Counted from the first letter of the stretch, positions 1 to 11,858 are shown. The stretch is DNA of 60,000 bases from Nymphaea colorata (GCF_008831285.2 NC_045148.1:7943001-8003000), one strand, 5' to 3'. The notes: generated by a model from the letters alone, not told the origin. Program-made: numbers and translations.

Positions 1-719
1 TTTTTATATATACAAACAATAACATATGTAAGTGCATGTATATATGGCTACACATAAGTATATCATTTTCTCTAAAATCACTTCTCTTTCTCTTTTTTTC
101 TTTCTTTTGTTCATTCAAATATGTTTTTTTTAAGATCAAAACTCAACTAATGACCTAATGTTAAAATCATGTTTGATGGTCTACAACCACATTCTAATTT
201 CAAAAACTTTTCTTTTTTTACAAGAATATTTTATGATAAAATGATAGAAGATATATAAGCAAGTGTAAGGAACTTAGATGTATGTGATGATAAGAATGCT
301 CTTAGATGAATGTTATGGTAGGAATGAATGATTTCTTTCAATCATATGAAATCAATGCATTCATGCATTCCCATTAAGTTCACATATGATCACAACACTT
401 TTTCAAGAAAACTTAAACAAGTTGAAATCAAAGTCTAACTAGGTAGTAACTAAATTAGAGCAAAACCTTATGCCTACTTAAGATCTTAAGGAAACTAAAT
501 TGATTGCAAAATAAATATTCAAAAAATACCCACATTAGTTTTCAAAGATTTCTAAATGATATTTGCAAAGATTTCTTGAATTAAAAGTCTTTCAAAATGG
601 CTAAATCTCTCAAATGATACTTCAAAATTTTTTCATTCAAAAGTCTTTGAGACTGATCCTCGTACAGTCCCTTTCTATCTCTTTTCAAAACAAAATGTTA
701 TTTTTTTGAAGCATTTAAA
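1..719. other. AT-rich stretch, no gene seen
   Basis: No open frame with recognisable coding content and no structural RNA was seen. The stretch is AT-rich and leads into the gag remnant of the copia element. It may hold the eroded 5' part of that element, but I see no 5' LTR or primer-binding site. Confidence 0.5.
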
Positions 720-3700
720 AAACGGAAAATAATTTTGGGATGCAAACAGTTAGTAAACCAGTTGATATTGATGACTTAATTGTACATCTCCTAATAGGGC
801 TCCCACAAGAATGTGCACCTTTTAAAACTTCAGTCACAGCTTATGTGAATCATATATCTTTGGCTGAAATGTGTGGTCTTCTTCGTATTTAAGAAACTCA
901 AATCAAGTATCAAGAGAATATATTAAGTGGAACAGGGTCGCTCCATAGAATAAACCAAAGAAGCCTATTTCAGTCAATGTTCATACAATCTAGGTGATGA
1001 CAACTTAAATTGTGGATGAGGAAGAGGAAGATGTGGCTTTGGTTGTTGAGACTACAACAAACCAATAGTAGTATGTCAATATCGCGACAAGCCTAGACAT
1101 TTGGCCAAAACTTGCTTCAATATCACTTGCAAAAATAATTTTGAAAATTAAAGAACTAATAAGATTGTTGCTTATCAATCGTTTGCACCTCATGTTGTGG
1201 ATGAAAACAATTGGTTCCCGGACTCCGGGGCAAGTCACCACATAATAAATAGTTTAGAAAAGTTATCCTTACATGAGACCTATGCAAGTTCAAATTCTAT
1301 CAAGGTGAGTAATGGCTCTGGAGTTTCTGTCAAGGACACTAGTAAGTCTTGGAAGAGAGATTCTTAAAGGGATGAGTTAGGGAGGTTTCTATGTGATCAA
1401 GCTACCAAAACCAGTAAGAAGGACAACAAGATGGTGCTTTATGGAGAGTGTGTTTCCTTAGAATGATGACACAAGAGACTCAGGCGTCCTAGCTTTCAAG
1501 TTGTTAAAGCATGATTAATAAGTTTGAGTTACTGTTAGCTTACTCTTCTAATAAAGAAAGACTAAGACTTTGCAATGCTTGCTCATGTAGTAAATCTCAT
1601 TCATTTCCCTTTTTAAGTTTTGATTATGGAGCCAAAGAGCCTCTTGAGATGATATGTTCAAACATATGGGGTCATACACCCATAATGAGAGTGGATAGAT
1701 ATTGATATTTTGTAATGTTTGTTGATCATTGCTCAAAGTTTATATGGTTGTACCTGCATGCAAATAAATCAAATCTTCAGTATGCCTTAAAATTTTCCAA
1801 AGCAAAAGCGGAGAATATTTTTGGACAAAAAATTAAAATTTTTCAATCCGATGAAAGAGGAGAATCTGCTGCACTCGAACATCTCTTCAAGGAAAATGGG
1901 ATCCAAAGGCACATTTCACGGAAAAATGGCTTGCTCTTTTGAAGCATGTTGAGCTCTCTTCACAGTTTTGGTCATCAGCCTACTTGATCAATCACATCAA
2001 TGTACGACCTTAGCCTTCACATCCAAATCTCCGTATGAAATGTTGTTTAGGCAGCCACCTGACTATAGAACTCTTTGCATTTTTTGTTGTAATGTATGCC
2101 CATGTCTTCAACCTACAAGAAAACACAAGTTAGATCTCAAATTCAACTAACATGTATTCTTTGGGTATTCTAATGTTTCTAAAGGATATGTCTGCTTTGA
2201 AACCCAGTATAAGAAATGCTTCACTGGTCAAAATGTAGTTAATGAAACCCAATTTCCACTACTACCCATTCAAACTAAACCAGCTGAACCTATCCATGAT
2301 TCCATGCCTATGTCTATCCCATTACCATTGTTCCCAATGAAAAATAAATCCATTGTGACTCTACTTCTCTAAGTCTTGAAAGCTCATGTCGTGAACCTAA
2401 TGAGACTCTTTTAGACTATTTTGAACAATCCGATATGCCATCTCTCCAAACATACTCAATGGTCACTTGATCACAAGATGGGACTCATTGGCCAAAGGTG
2501 TATCGACCCCACATTATACCATATTCCTCTTGCCTTTAATGGCAAACTTAATGATATAGAGACGAAAACCTATAAAGGAGTTGCGCAAGATGCTCATTAT
2601 GAATAAAGAGATTTGGGACCCTTCACCACAATTGGACTTGGACTCTTGTGATAACTCCTCCAAATCATCCTATCATTGGGTGAAAGTGGATCTATAAGAT
2701 GAAGCACAAGGCTGATGGCAGCATCGAAAGGTTTAAGGAGCAACTAGTTGCCAAGGGCTATGATCAAACTGAGGGGGCTGACCACTTTGACACATTCAGT
2801 CTAGGAGTAAAGCCTGCCACCATTCACATTGTGTTTTCTCTTGCTATCTCTCATGGTTGGATGATTCAACAGTTAGGCGTTAACATTGCTTTTTTGAATG
2901 GTGTCTTGACAAAACAAGTTTTCATGGCACAACCACTAGGCTATGAGGACAAGCATCGGCTAGGGTACTCTACCATCTACAAAAGGCTTTATATGGACTC
3001 AAACAGGCTCCACGAGCTTGGTATCAACAGTTGAGTTCTATGCATATCAAACTTGGATTTCAAATGGCAACAATCTGACACCTCATATTCATTTTCAATC
3101 GTGAGTAGCTCAAGATCTCTATGATCATCTATGTGGATGACATCATAATTATAGGGACATCCTTCCTTTATTCAACACTTGATTGACAACCTCCACAATT
3201 GGTTTGCTGTCAAGGATAATGAACACCTTCATTATTTCTTTGGAGTCCAAGCTATTTCAATGCCACAAGGCCTTTTTTTAACTCAACAGAAGTATTCTTT
3301 TGATATTTTGTGGCGAGTGAAAATGGAAGAGGTTAAGCCTATCTCCACTCCCATGTCGCATCCAAAGTCTTAACTAAGGTGGCAACTCCATTTCAAGACT
3401 ACACACTATATAGACAGATAGTGGGTGCAGTTCAATATCTATCTCCCTCTTACCCTGATCTTGCTTATGTTGTTAACAAGGCATGTCAATTTATGGAAGC
3501 ACCAAATGTTGATCACTGAATCGATGTAAAGTGTGCAGGCTCAAGAGTACAATGCACTATGAGCTTCTCATTAAACACAGCTCATGTTGATAGTTAAACG
3601 TCTATACTGATGGAGACCAGGCCGGATGCCCTGATGACCATAAACCTATTGGAGCTTATGCCATTTTTCTTGGGCCAAATTTGATCTCTTGGAGTTCCAA

Positions 3701-4454
3701 AAAGAAACCCACTGTTGCTTGTTCATCCATAAAAGCTGAATACAGGGTCATCGCCAGCATCGCTCCTGAATTTATATGGCTACAGTCCCTTCTTCGCGAG
3801 CTCGGCATTCCGATCTCTCCCGCTACAGTTATTTGGTGTGATAACATAAGTGCCACTCCAGTTATTTGATGTGATAGCAAATCCACTTTGTACGGGATCA
3901 TGTTACAAAGGGAATACTTTTGGTTCAGCATGTTCCGTTGTCCCACCACCCAGCTGATTCTCTTACTAAACCAGTTGCTGAAGAACACTGTACTTGCCAT
4001 CAATCTAAACTCACAGTGTTCCCAGCCCCGTTGAGTTTGCGGCTGGATGTTGGAATGAGTAACCTCGATCATAGCTTTGTTATGGAAAGAATCGCTCAAG
4101 ATCATATTGATAGAGATCATGACTCGGAAAGAGTCTCTAGAAATCATACTGATAAGGCAAGGAGCAGCTGGTGCATGGCTCATATAAGGATGAGAAGATG
4201 TGCACGGATCAGCTAAGGGCTAAATCCATTTCAATGAGATTGTTCCATTCATATCAATGGAGATTGTTTCATCCATATCAATAAAGATTCTGATAGATCT
4301 CCATTATGTGATGTAAACCGTGAAAAGGGGAACCGATCCTCTTATCTTGCCCTTATACCCTATTAATAATTCTTAGTGGATTTACTCTCCATTGATCTAA
4401 TTATGGGAGAGTCATGGATGTAGGAGGAGTTCCTACCCGAACCACGTACATTGT

Positions 4455-4488
<34 letters not shown>

Positions 4489-4500
4489 ATTTTCATAACA
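720..4500 (+). mobile_element. Degenerate Ty1/copia LTR retrotransposon
   Basis: A decayed copia-type element read left to right. Recognisable in order, in shifting frames: a gag segment near 770-900 (GLPQECAPFKTSV, UBN2-like); a damaged zinc knuckle near 1075-1125; a protease remnant with WFPDSGASHH, its Asp codon at 1221; integrase near 1620-1940 (DHCSKFIWLY, IKIFQSDERGE); reverse transcriptase from about 2700, with the YVDD catalytic box intact at 3130-3141; and RNase H near 3600-3860 (YTDGD, SSIKAEYR). The domain order protease-integrase-RT-RNase H defines copia rather than gypsy. Many stops and frameshifts break the reading, so it cannot encode a polyprotein and cannot move on its own. 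No 5' LTR was found, so the 5' end is lost or beyond recognition. Confidence 0.92.
4048..4500 (+). repeat. Probable 3' LTR of the copia element
   Basis: It begins with TGTTGGAATGA just after the purine-rich stretch TTGAGTTTGCGGCTGGA, where a polypurine tract is expected. It ends with ...CATAACA after a (CT)n run. The segment near 4410-4460 (GGATGTAGG ... CCGAACCACGTA) matches the usual R/U5 style of plant copia LTRs. No second LTR is available for comparison, so both ends are inferred. Confidence 0.6.
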
Positions 4501-4643
4501 TATGCATGTTCTATAGCGATAACGTCTCGGAAGATTGCTGTGTAAATCTTCCCTTCCTTGTAACTGATGTCACGATTTCTTTTCCTCCATATGATCCAAG
4601 ATGTGATCAGCAGCCTATAAATTCCAAAGAAGGGGAAGACCAT
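4500..4643 (-). pseudogene. Possible LINE reverse-transcriptase C-terminal scrap
   Basis: The minus-strand reading holds SWIIWRKRNRDISY followed by a helix-like tail. This resembles the W-x-IW-x-x-RN motif downstream of the zinc-binding (zf-RVT) region in plant non-LTR retrotransposons. The fragment is under 50 codons and lies just past the copia LTR. The assignment rests on motif recognition only. Confidence 0.3.
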
Positions 4644-5160
4644 TCGGGTGAGACACTCTGCTTATCAATTTGACACTTTAATTGGTACTGACCTTTAATA
4701 TCCACCATAAAGATTAATGTTTCCTTCCTTGCTTAGTGACGCAGTTTGCTGTGCAGAAAAAAAAAAGAAGAAGAAAGAAACATCACCTAAGGTCATGCCG
4801 CTCATATAATTTAAGTCAAAATACCAATTAAAGAAACAAGCACCAACGATGTAGCAGCGGCATTATTGAATGTTGCTAATAATGAGGCAAAAGTGCATCA
4901 ATGAATAGCGTCAATAACGACCAGTTCCTTAATTATGTTGATAAGAGTTTGTGGGTTCTCATAAACTTTTAATGACACGAGGACCACCAGTGGTTTTTCT
5001 CGACGCTATTAGTAAGGTGCTCCACTACAAACAATTTTTCTGCATAGACAGAGTTGATCAACAGATCATTCTCACAGTCAACCTGGAGCAGGGTTCTGCA
5101 TTAAAGTTCTCTTTCTTTCTTTTCTTAGTTGGTAGACTCTCTCTCTCTCAAAATAAAAAA

Positions 5161-5322
5161 CAGCAAATTAAGGTCAAACATGGCAAAAGCCTCGTGACTA
5201 ATATTGCATGAGGCAAAATTAACACATCTCTCTCTCAAATACAGCAAATTAAGGTCAAACATGGCAAAAACGTCATGACTAAAATTGTTTGAGGCAAAAT
5301 TAATACACTAGACGCAACAAAA
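5161..5322. repeat. 81-bp direct tandem duplication
   Basis: CAGCAAATTAAGGTCAAAC recurs at 5161 and 5242, followed in both copies by a near-identical segment (ATGGCAAAAxCxTxxTGACTAA ... GAGGCAAAATTAA). A single related segment (AAGGTCAAATATGGCAAAAACG) lies upstream of the intact polygalacturonase on the minus strand near 54545-54580. The duplication is therefore inside the copied promoter-distal region of the pseudogene. Confidence 0.85.
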
Positions 5323-5520
5323 CTTTCGGGTCTCTATTGCCTATAAAACTGGTGGTGAATTGCTCAACATTTAGTTGTACAAACCCCATATGAAAGCCTA
5401 TAGAAGCTCGAACCCCAAGATCACCTTCATCACTGCAAACAATATTGTGGATGCAGGGCTAACTATCCGACTCTATCTTCTTTCTATTGATCTTCTTTTT
5501 TCGGTTCTTCTTTCTTCCAA

Positions 5521-6469
5521 ATGGATCTTCGGTTTGTTTTCTGGCTTTCCAGCTTTGCTCTTTGTGCGTTCTCAACCATTTCCCTAGCAGGTTCGAGCTC
5601 GGGGACTTAGAGCGTCGATGATTATAGTGCCAAAGGTGATGGCAAGAGTGATGACACCAAGGTTCTCTTCAACTTTAACCATCTGTTCTCTCTGTAGTTA
5701 CGACTTTTTCTTTGACTAAGAACCAAACAATTGTTAAAAGAGAGCCAACTTTCTTTTCACGTGTAGCCAATAACATATGTAGATACATTTTATATATTTT
5801 ACTAATTCCGGTGAGGTGATCTTCTTTTGCATGGACGCTCTAGGCATTTAACGATGCCTGGGCTGTAGCCTGCTCGGATTCCGGCAGTCCGACTCTGTCT
5901 GTGCGGATTCCGGCACCATTAGCGGCACCATGAACGGGGTGAGAATCAAGTCATGGCAAGCATCTCCTAGCTCCATCTCTGCAACCAACATGACCTTCGA
6001 CAACATTATCCTCAAGGATGTTGGCAACCCAATCATCATCGATCAAAACTACTGCCCCTTTAAATCTGCTTGCGCTCAACAGGTAATTGAGCCAGCTAGC
6101 TCTCTATGTTATCTTCAATTCCTTCTTCTCATTCTGTGTTCGTGTTTCTTATTTAGAATATTAATGGCTTAGTTATGATGATGTGCAACTTTATGTAATT
6201 CGAGCAAAACAATTAACAATTGTATATTGTTTTTGTTGCAGGCACCATCGCGAGTTAAGATCAGTGGTATCACGTTCAGCAACATCAGAGGGACTTCGAC
6301 GACACCTGTAGGAGTAACTATGCAGTGCAGCAAAGCGTATCCTTGCCAAAACATTAAGGTTCAAGAGATAAATCTGAGTTACAATGGACCTGGAGGGCCC
6401 ATAACATCATCATGTGCTAATGTCAAGGCCAGCTACAGCGGGAAACAGGTTCCTGATCCTTGCAACTGA
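5521..6469 (+). pseudogene. Polygalacturonase (GH28) pseudogene, internally deleted
   Basis: A broken inverted copy of the intact polygalacturonase at 52467-54290. Exon 1 starts at 5521 (MDLRFVFWLSSFAL). Codon 30, TAC (Tyr) in the intact gene, is TAG here (5608-5610). After intron 1, exon 2 resumes at 5844 but jumps after about 20 codons to the part matching exon 4. About 0.89 kb of the intact gene (roughly 53024-53909: most of exon 2, intron 2, exon 3 and intron 3) is missing, so the NTDG, GDD and GHG active-site motifs are gone. Beyond the junction, exon 4, intron 4 and exon 5 (ending 6469) are almost identical to the intact gene. The TATA box of the intact gene (CTATAAATA) corresponds to CTATAGAAG here. 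No functional enzyme can come from this copy. Flanking similarity spans about 5140-6700. Confidence 0.95.
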
Positions 6470-7464
6470 AGAAACAGCACTTAGAAAGCTTAACTATGAG
6501 TTAGCTTGCTCCTTCCTCAAGCAGTCAGGTGCTTGAGTGCATTGACTAGGGGAATATGGCGCTCAAGCCCTGGGATTCATTCAATCTTTTTGTTCTTTTT
6601 TTTTCTTCAGTTTTTTCTCTATTGTTTTTTTACATAGAAGAGCCACCTAGTGAGATGCCATGTGTTTGTAATTGATAATCAATTTTGTAATGATGAAATA
6701 CAATTAGGTTCTAAAAACTAGCAATGTTTTAAGAATGAGGATTTGTCATAAAATAAGAAAAGTGATAATAAGGAAGCTAACCAATGCTGGCTTCAAAAGA
6801 GGGGTATAGTTTCTGGGAGTGAGTTTAGTGCACTTTGATTTTTTTTTTAAAAAAAGGTCATTTTTAAACTTTTGATGCTTTTTTTTTTCGTATTTGGCGA
6901 CTCCCTTTTTTGTACACAATTTTGTATGCACAGGTCGGTGCAGATAACCAGCTTTTATAACTTTACTTCTAAAAGAGAGTGAGAAATTGGTGGATGGAAA
7001 GGGCAAATGAAAAAGAATAAATAAAAAAAGGCTAGGCAGGTTGGAGAGAAAGAGAAAATTGTAAAAGAAACAGAAATGCATTTGTGTATCCCTTTTTAAT
7101 ATAAAATGTTGCTACAGAAATTTGTGTGAACAATTTATTTACAAACCATAGTTTCTATTTTTTTGTCTTAATCAAACTTGGCAAATCTATTGGAGTTTTC
7201 GGCCCCAGAAACATTGTCATAATGTTTCATTAATTTGTTACAATGATTGAGCATATTTACATAATACTAGTATTGCATGAATCAGCCTTAGTCATTGAGA
7301 CAGAGCAATATATTAGTGTTCATGTTGTCGAAAACCAGTTAAAATTCATTTAGTAAAGATGAACATTTGAATTACTAGAATCACCATGTGTATTATTTAT
7401 TATACAAAAATCCCTGGCTGAAAAGTCATCAAACTTTTAGGTCTCTAAATGTTTTTCTTCCATA

Positions 7465-7553
7465 GACACAAATAGATAGTTGATCTCATAGGTTTTCCAT
7501 CATATTGCTGACACAAATAGATAGTTTACCGCATAGGTTTTCCATCATATTGC
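7465..7553. repeat. 45-bp direct repeat, two copies
   Basis: GACACAAATAGATAGTT starts at 7465 and again at 7510. Both are followed by CATAGGTTTTCCATCATATT. The period is 45 bp. Confidence 0.85.
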
Positions 7554-8015
7554 TAAAACATTTAACTATCATGCATTGCATGTCAATTCGAAACATTGAA
7601 TGGAAGTGAAACTTGAATATACGTGTAAATAGGGGCGTGCAGGTTCATCCGTTGGATATATTGTGTAAATGTAAAAATGCACCTGTAAATTAATCTTGAT
7701 CGTTGTCAAAACGAATACGTTCTTAGGGCTTAAAGGTCGTAATTATTTTTTAATTTCACATTTTGGAGAGCCATGCCACAGGTATGACAACCAGTACCAC
7801 TACAACAAGATCCTGCACCGTCGACGAACCGAAGGCCGTCGGTAGTGGAAAAGGGCGATGCAGTCGACCGGGGCCGCCGGCATTTTTCCCGTTAAGTCAT
7901 ATAATCGAGCGCTTAACTCTCTCTCTCTCTCTGCCGTCCTGCATCTCTTCAGTCCAGACTGTTAACTCTCTCTCTCTGCCGTCCTGGATCTCTTCAGTCC
8001 AGACTGTTCTATCTG

Positions 8016-8060
<45 letters not shown>

Positions 8061-8855
8061 TAGAAAACGTGTTTTTTTCAAAAAAAAAAAGTGAAAATTA
8101 AATGGCAGTTTAAAAATTTAAAAAAAACATAAAAAACGAAAAACACTTGTTTTTAACGCACTTTTTTGTGTTTTTCTCACTTTTTTCATTTTTTCCAGTT
8201 TGTTTAAGGTCAAACAGTTTTTTCATTTTTTAATTTTATTTGTTGTTTGCGTTATTAGTTTCTCACTTATTTTATTTTTCTTATATTTTAAGTTTTTTAA
8301 ATTTTAAAAAATTTACCTTTTTTCTTATATTTTATTTAACTCGTCATATTATATTTGAGAAAAATCTCGTCGTTTAAAACTATGAGATGTTATATATATA
8401 ATGGTCTTTCTTCTTTTAACCCGGAAAAATAACTAAAGCAACTATAGCGGTGAAAATAAACGCTTGTATAGATGTTGAACTATTGAATCCCCTGGCGACG
8501 GTACAGATCACAGCTATAGATAACTCAGCGTGTGCAGTCATCACGCGGAAATTGCACTTATTCTTCCATCTTTATGTATTTTATACAGTATTAGATGCTC
8601 ACCATTTTAGTTGTTTTTGACTTAGATGGGTAAATTGTTCAGTACAGTAGCAGTTTATAAAGAGTTTCTAGGCTGAACATCAATCTCGATGTGATTGGAT
8701 CATTTACTATCGATGCAAAGAACATCCCATTATGATTTATAATCTAGTTAGTTCAGATCAATGAAAATTTAATATTTTTATATTTAAAAAATAATGGTTC
8801 TATGGATTCAGTCAAGTGTATTGACCGCATCGCTGGATCCGAGCGGCTGAGCACC

Positions 8856-8872
8856 ACCGACCGGCGGCCGAC
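8856..8872 (+). promoter_or_regulatory. Paired DRE/CRT cores upstream of the F-box gene
   Basis: ACCGAC at 8856-8861 and GCCGAC at 8867-8872 both match RCCGAC, the core bound by DREB/CBF factors in plants. They lie about 580 bp before the F-box start codon. Arabidopsis FBS genes respond to stress, so this is plausible, but six-base cores also occur by chance. Confidence 0.3.
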
Positions 8873-9449
8873 CTGGCGTCGCACATCTTCCCGCGGAGTG
8901 CGTGCTTATCGCCAAAGAGAAACCGCCAGCTCAGTCAACCACATTCTCTCAACGGCTAGTTTTACTGGTGGAGATCGGAAAGTTCTTGAGTGGCGCCGCC
9001 TGCGTGGACCGAGTTGCCCGGTCTGGAAACAGGAAAGTTACCACTGCGGGCCCCACAAGGGAGTTCCCTTCACTCTCCTTCTTTGAAAACTTTCACATTA
9101 GACCCACTCTTTTATTCTCATTTCCAAGAAGGGTACAATTTTTCAAGGTTTTCTGATAAGAGCCGGACTTTTAATCATGGGAATAAAAGAACGGTATTCA
9201 TTTTTTGTTCTAGTGCCTAGTGGATTTTGCTTATGAATTAAGAATATCTGAGGTCGTGATGCGACAATATTTAAGATATTGGATACCTTGTGCAAAGATT
9301 AGGAAGTCCGGTCACCGACTGGACACCGACATATAAGGACAGCGGCCATCTGGTTGGGGAGTGAAAGGGAGGGAAAATTGATTGCTCTTTGGGTTGTGCT
9401 CTGTAGGGTTTGAAATTGGGATTCAGTGGAACGAAAGCGTGAGTAGACG

Positions 9450-10323
9450 ATGATGGCATTGGGAAGGAGTTCGAGTTTTGCAGAGGATGGTGGGAATTAT
9501 TCGGAATGTTCGCCGGATTTGCCTGAAACGTGTAGCCAGGATAATGATGGTTCAGAGCTGATCGAATGCTTGCAAAGGATCGGCAGGAAACGAATTCGCG
9601 TTCCAAGTCGGTCGGGCATGGCGGCGGTCGATCTCCGCTGTGATAGCAAGTGCCTGAAATCGATGGCATCAACGAATTCAGGGTGTGGTGAGGAAAGCTT
9701 GAATCTCGAAGCTCTGCCTCTGGACGTTTTGGTGGGTTCAGGTCTCTCCTTTTGTTATTTTGTTTCCCTTGGTTGATCCTCCAAGAAACCATGCTGATTG
9801 ATGTTTGTCTTTCTCACGTGTCAATGTTTCTAGGTTCAGATTATGTGTGGAGTCGAATATGATGATCTGATGCAGCTATTTCTAGTCTCCAAGGGAATCA
9901 GGGAAGCTGTAAGATCTCTTGCTATTGAGGCAGACCTTGTCCATTCATATTTCAGATTGCAATTCACGACATTTTTTTTTCCGGTTCTCACTTGTTGTTG
10001 CAATGCATCTGCAGGCCTTGATTGCTAAGGAAAGTCATTTTGCTTTCAGCACTCCCAAACCAAAACGACGTGCAACAAGATCCAATTCATCTGACTCATT
10101 TGGGTGCGTCGCCTGATCTTTGATCTCTTGACGGTGAAGTAGTTTGTGGTTTTTTGTGGTTCGAAGAGCTAAATATCCTTTCTGTTTCAGCCCAAGTTCA
10201 CTGAAGTTGGATGAAACTGAAGCACCAAATGCTCCAATTCGACGTGAGTACTGGAAGACCAGAGCAGGCAAGAAATTTGCTGAAATTTCAGTGAATTTGT
10301 TTCCATCGGCTTCGGAATTTTGA
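9450..10323 (+). CDS. FBS-type F-box protein
   Basis: A 192-residue F-box protein of the plant FBS (F-box stress induced) family, small substrate-receptor candidates for SCF ubiquitin ligases. Exons read as 9450-9731, 9834-9908, 10015-10103 and 10191-10323, all with GT-AG borders and joining phases. The N-terminal part carries IGRKRIRV, a conserved patch before the F-box. The F-box spans about residues 87-120 (LEALPLDVLVQIMCGVEYDDLMQLF, given here in parts: LEALPLDVLVQIM, then CGVEYDDLMQLF), continuing into VSKGIREAALIAKESHFAFSTP. The C-terminus has ETEAPNAPIRR and ends AEISVNLFPSASEF, as in the family. The first two codons are both ATG; either could start. The gene sits alone, and downstream is a repeat-rich gap. 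The family is clear by motif memory; which FBS member it matches cannot be decided here. Confidence 0.9.
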
Positions 10324-11160
10324 TATACAGTTCTGAGATTGAAGCATTATTCACCCTCTGTTTATGTTGCTCCTGTGAAGATTATGTATAGATACGGAGG
10401 CGGGCACAATGGTGTTTGGGTATAATTTTTTTTTTTCAATTCTTTGGGCTCAATGATATTGGGTATATCTATTCTTTGTCAATTCTTTAGCCATAAGTAA
10501 AACCTTCCGTCAATTTTCTCACTTGATGGTTGGCACGGTATGTACTGTAAAGCGCAGTGGAAGAAGTAACAGCATCTACAAGCTCTGGTGAGCCCTTTCT
10601 TTTTTTTCTTTTTTGGGTTCAGAAATAATCCACTGTAGGCTCGTTTGTTTCTCGTTGTATTATATGTGCATTTCTTATGTTGGAAAGTGTGCTTTCTGTT
10701 CAATTTTATTTGATCTTTCTATTCATCTAAATGGGCTGCAAAGAACGTATGTTAAAACTTCTGGCGTTGTTATCAGTGTTGGACTCGGCATCTTACAGGA
10801 AAGCATGAAAAGAACAACGCTTAGTTTGCACAGAGCAGGTTAAATATTGGGACCCCAATACACAAATATTGATTCTTGATAACATGCTCTGTTGTGTCAG
10901 AACTTCTTTCGCTGCAAGCGGCCTGGAGAGCCTCCTGTACCACCATTTATTGAAAGAATGAAAGAATATAACAATTACAGCTGCTACTGCTTTTTACAGA
11001 TTAGCAGCTAGCAAAGGCAAACCATCCCCAGAGAAAGAAATGTCAACAACCATCAAGTACCTCAAATTGTCTTTCAACCAAGAAAACTTGAGACTACGAG
11101 TCGACCATCTTACTATGCAACTCTGAAGCCAACGCTTCCGTTTAGTGCACTTAGAACTAA

Positions 11161-11455
11161 CAAGAATATTATAGTTCACTGAGCCCTCAAAAGACAATCT
11201 TATTGCTACTAAGCACCATCTGATAGAAAATGTTCTGACAAGAATATTATAGTTCACTGAGCCCAGAAAGGACAATCTTCTAATCATCTTGCTTCAGAAA
11301 ACATCACATCCTTATTGCTACCAAGCACCATCTGATAGAAAATGTTCTAACAAGAATATTATAGTTCACTGAGCCCTCGAAGGACAATCTTCTAAGTCTT
11401 GCTTCAGAAAACATCACATTCTTATTGCTACTGAGCACCATCTGATAGAAAATGT
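11161..11455. repeat. Three-unit tandem repeat, 78-112 bp units
   Basis: CAAGAATATTATAGTTCACT starts at 11161, 11239 and 11351. Each unit ends with AGCACCATCTGATAGAAAATG. The second and third units carry an extra segment (CTTGCTTCAGAAAACATCAC) that the first lacks, so the array grew by unequal copying with an indel. Confidence 0.9.
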
Positions 11456-11858
11456 CACCATTAATTCAAAAGATAGCTGCACAGGCCCGAGTATTCACCT
11501 TTACAGCAGATTCTCTGTCTTCCAACCACCCTCGGTCGAACTGCCATATAGGACTAGAAATTTTAGAATCCTTAATCCCCCCAACGCCAAATCAACTATC
11601 AAGCGAGGGCGGAAGTTAAGAGAAACGAACGTACTCCATCTTAAATGGGTTTTTGTGAAAGGGTCGGACTCAACCAGCTCCGCCGCTAGAGCATGCACAA
11701 TGCCACTGAAAAGCCTGCAACTCCGTAGACTGGATGGGAAATTAGGCATGCGGAACCATATTGGATCCCTCTTCCTTCATCTGTGTTCCCTGAATCTAGC
11801 AGAAAGCAATGAGAGTTCGGACCCCCAAACGCCATGCCCTAAGTCTGAATATGACAGC

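Larger units (their letters stand above)
6730..9430. other. Intergenic: short repeats, AT microsatellite, A/T-rich block
   Basis: No gene recognised. There is a 45-bp direct repeat at 7465-7553 and a long (TA)n run at about 8021-8058. At about 8060-8400 there is an A/T-rich block with TTAGTTTCTCACTTATTTTA and a TTTAAAACT end. This block resembles the element inside MRE11 intron 3 (46170-46610). A GC-richer stretch at 8800-9080 lies upstream of the F-box gene. Confidence 0.6.

Noticed and set aside
10994-11455. Possible CRISPR-like array or coding repeats at the 11-kb tandem repeat
   Set aside because: The units are long, variable in length and contiguous without unique spacers, and the genome is a plant. 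It is an ordinary tandem repeat.
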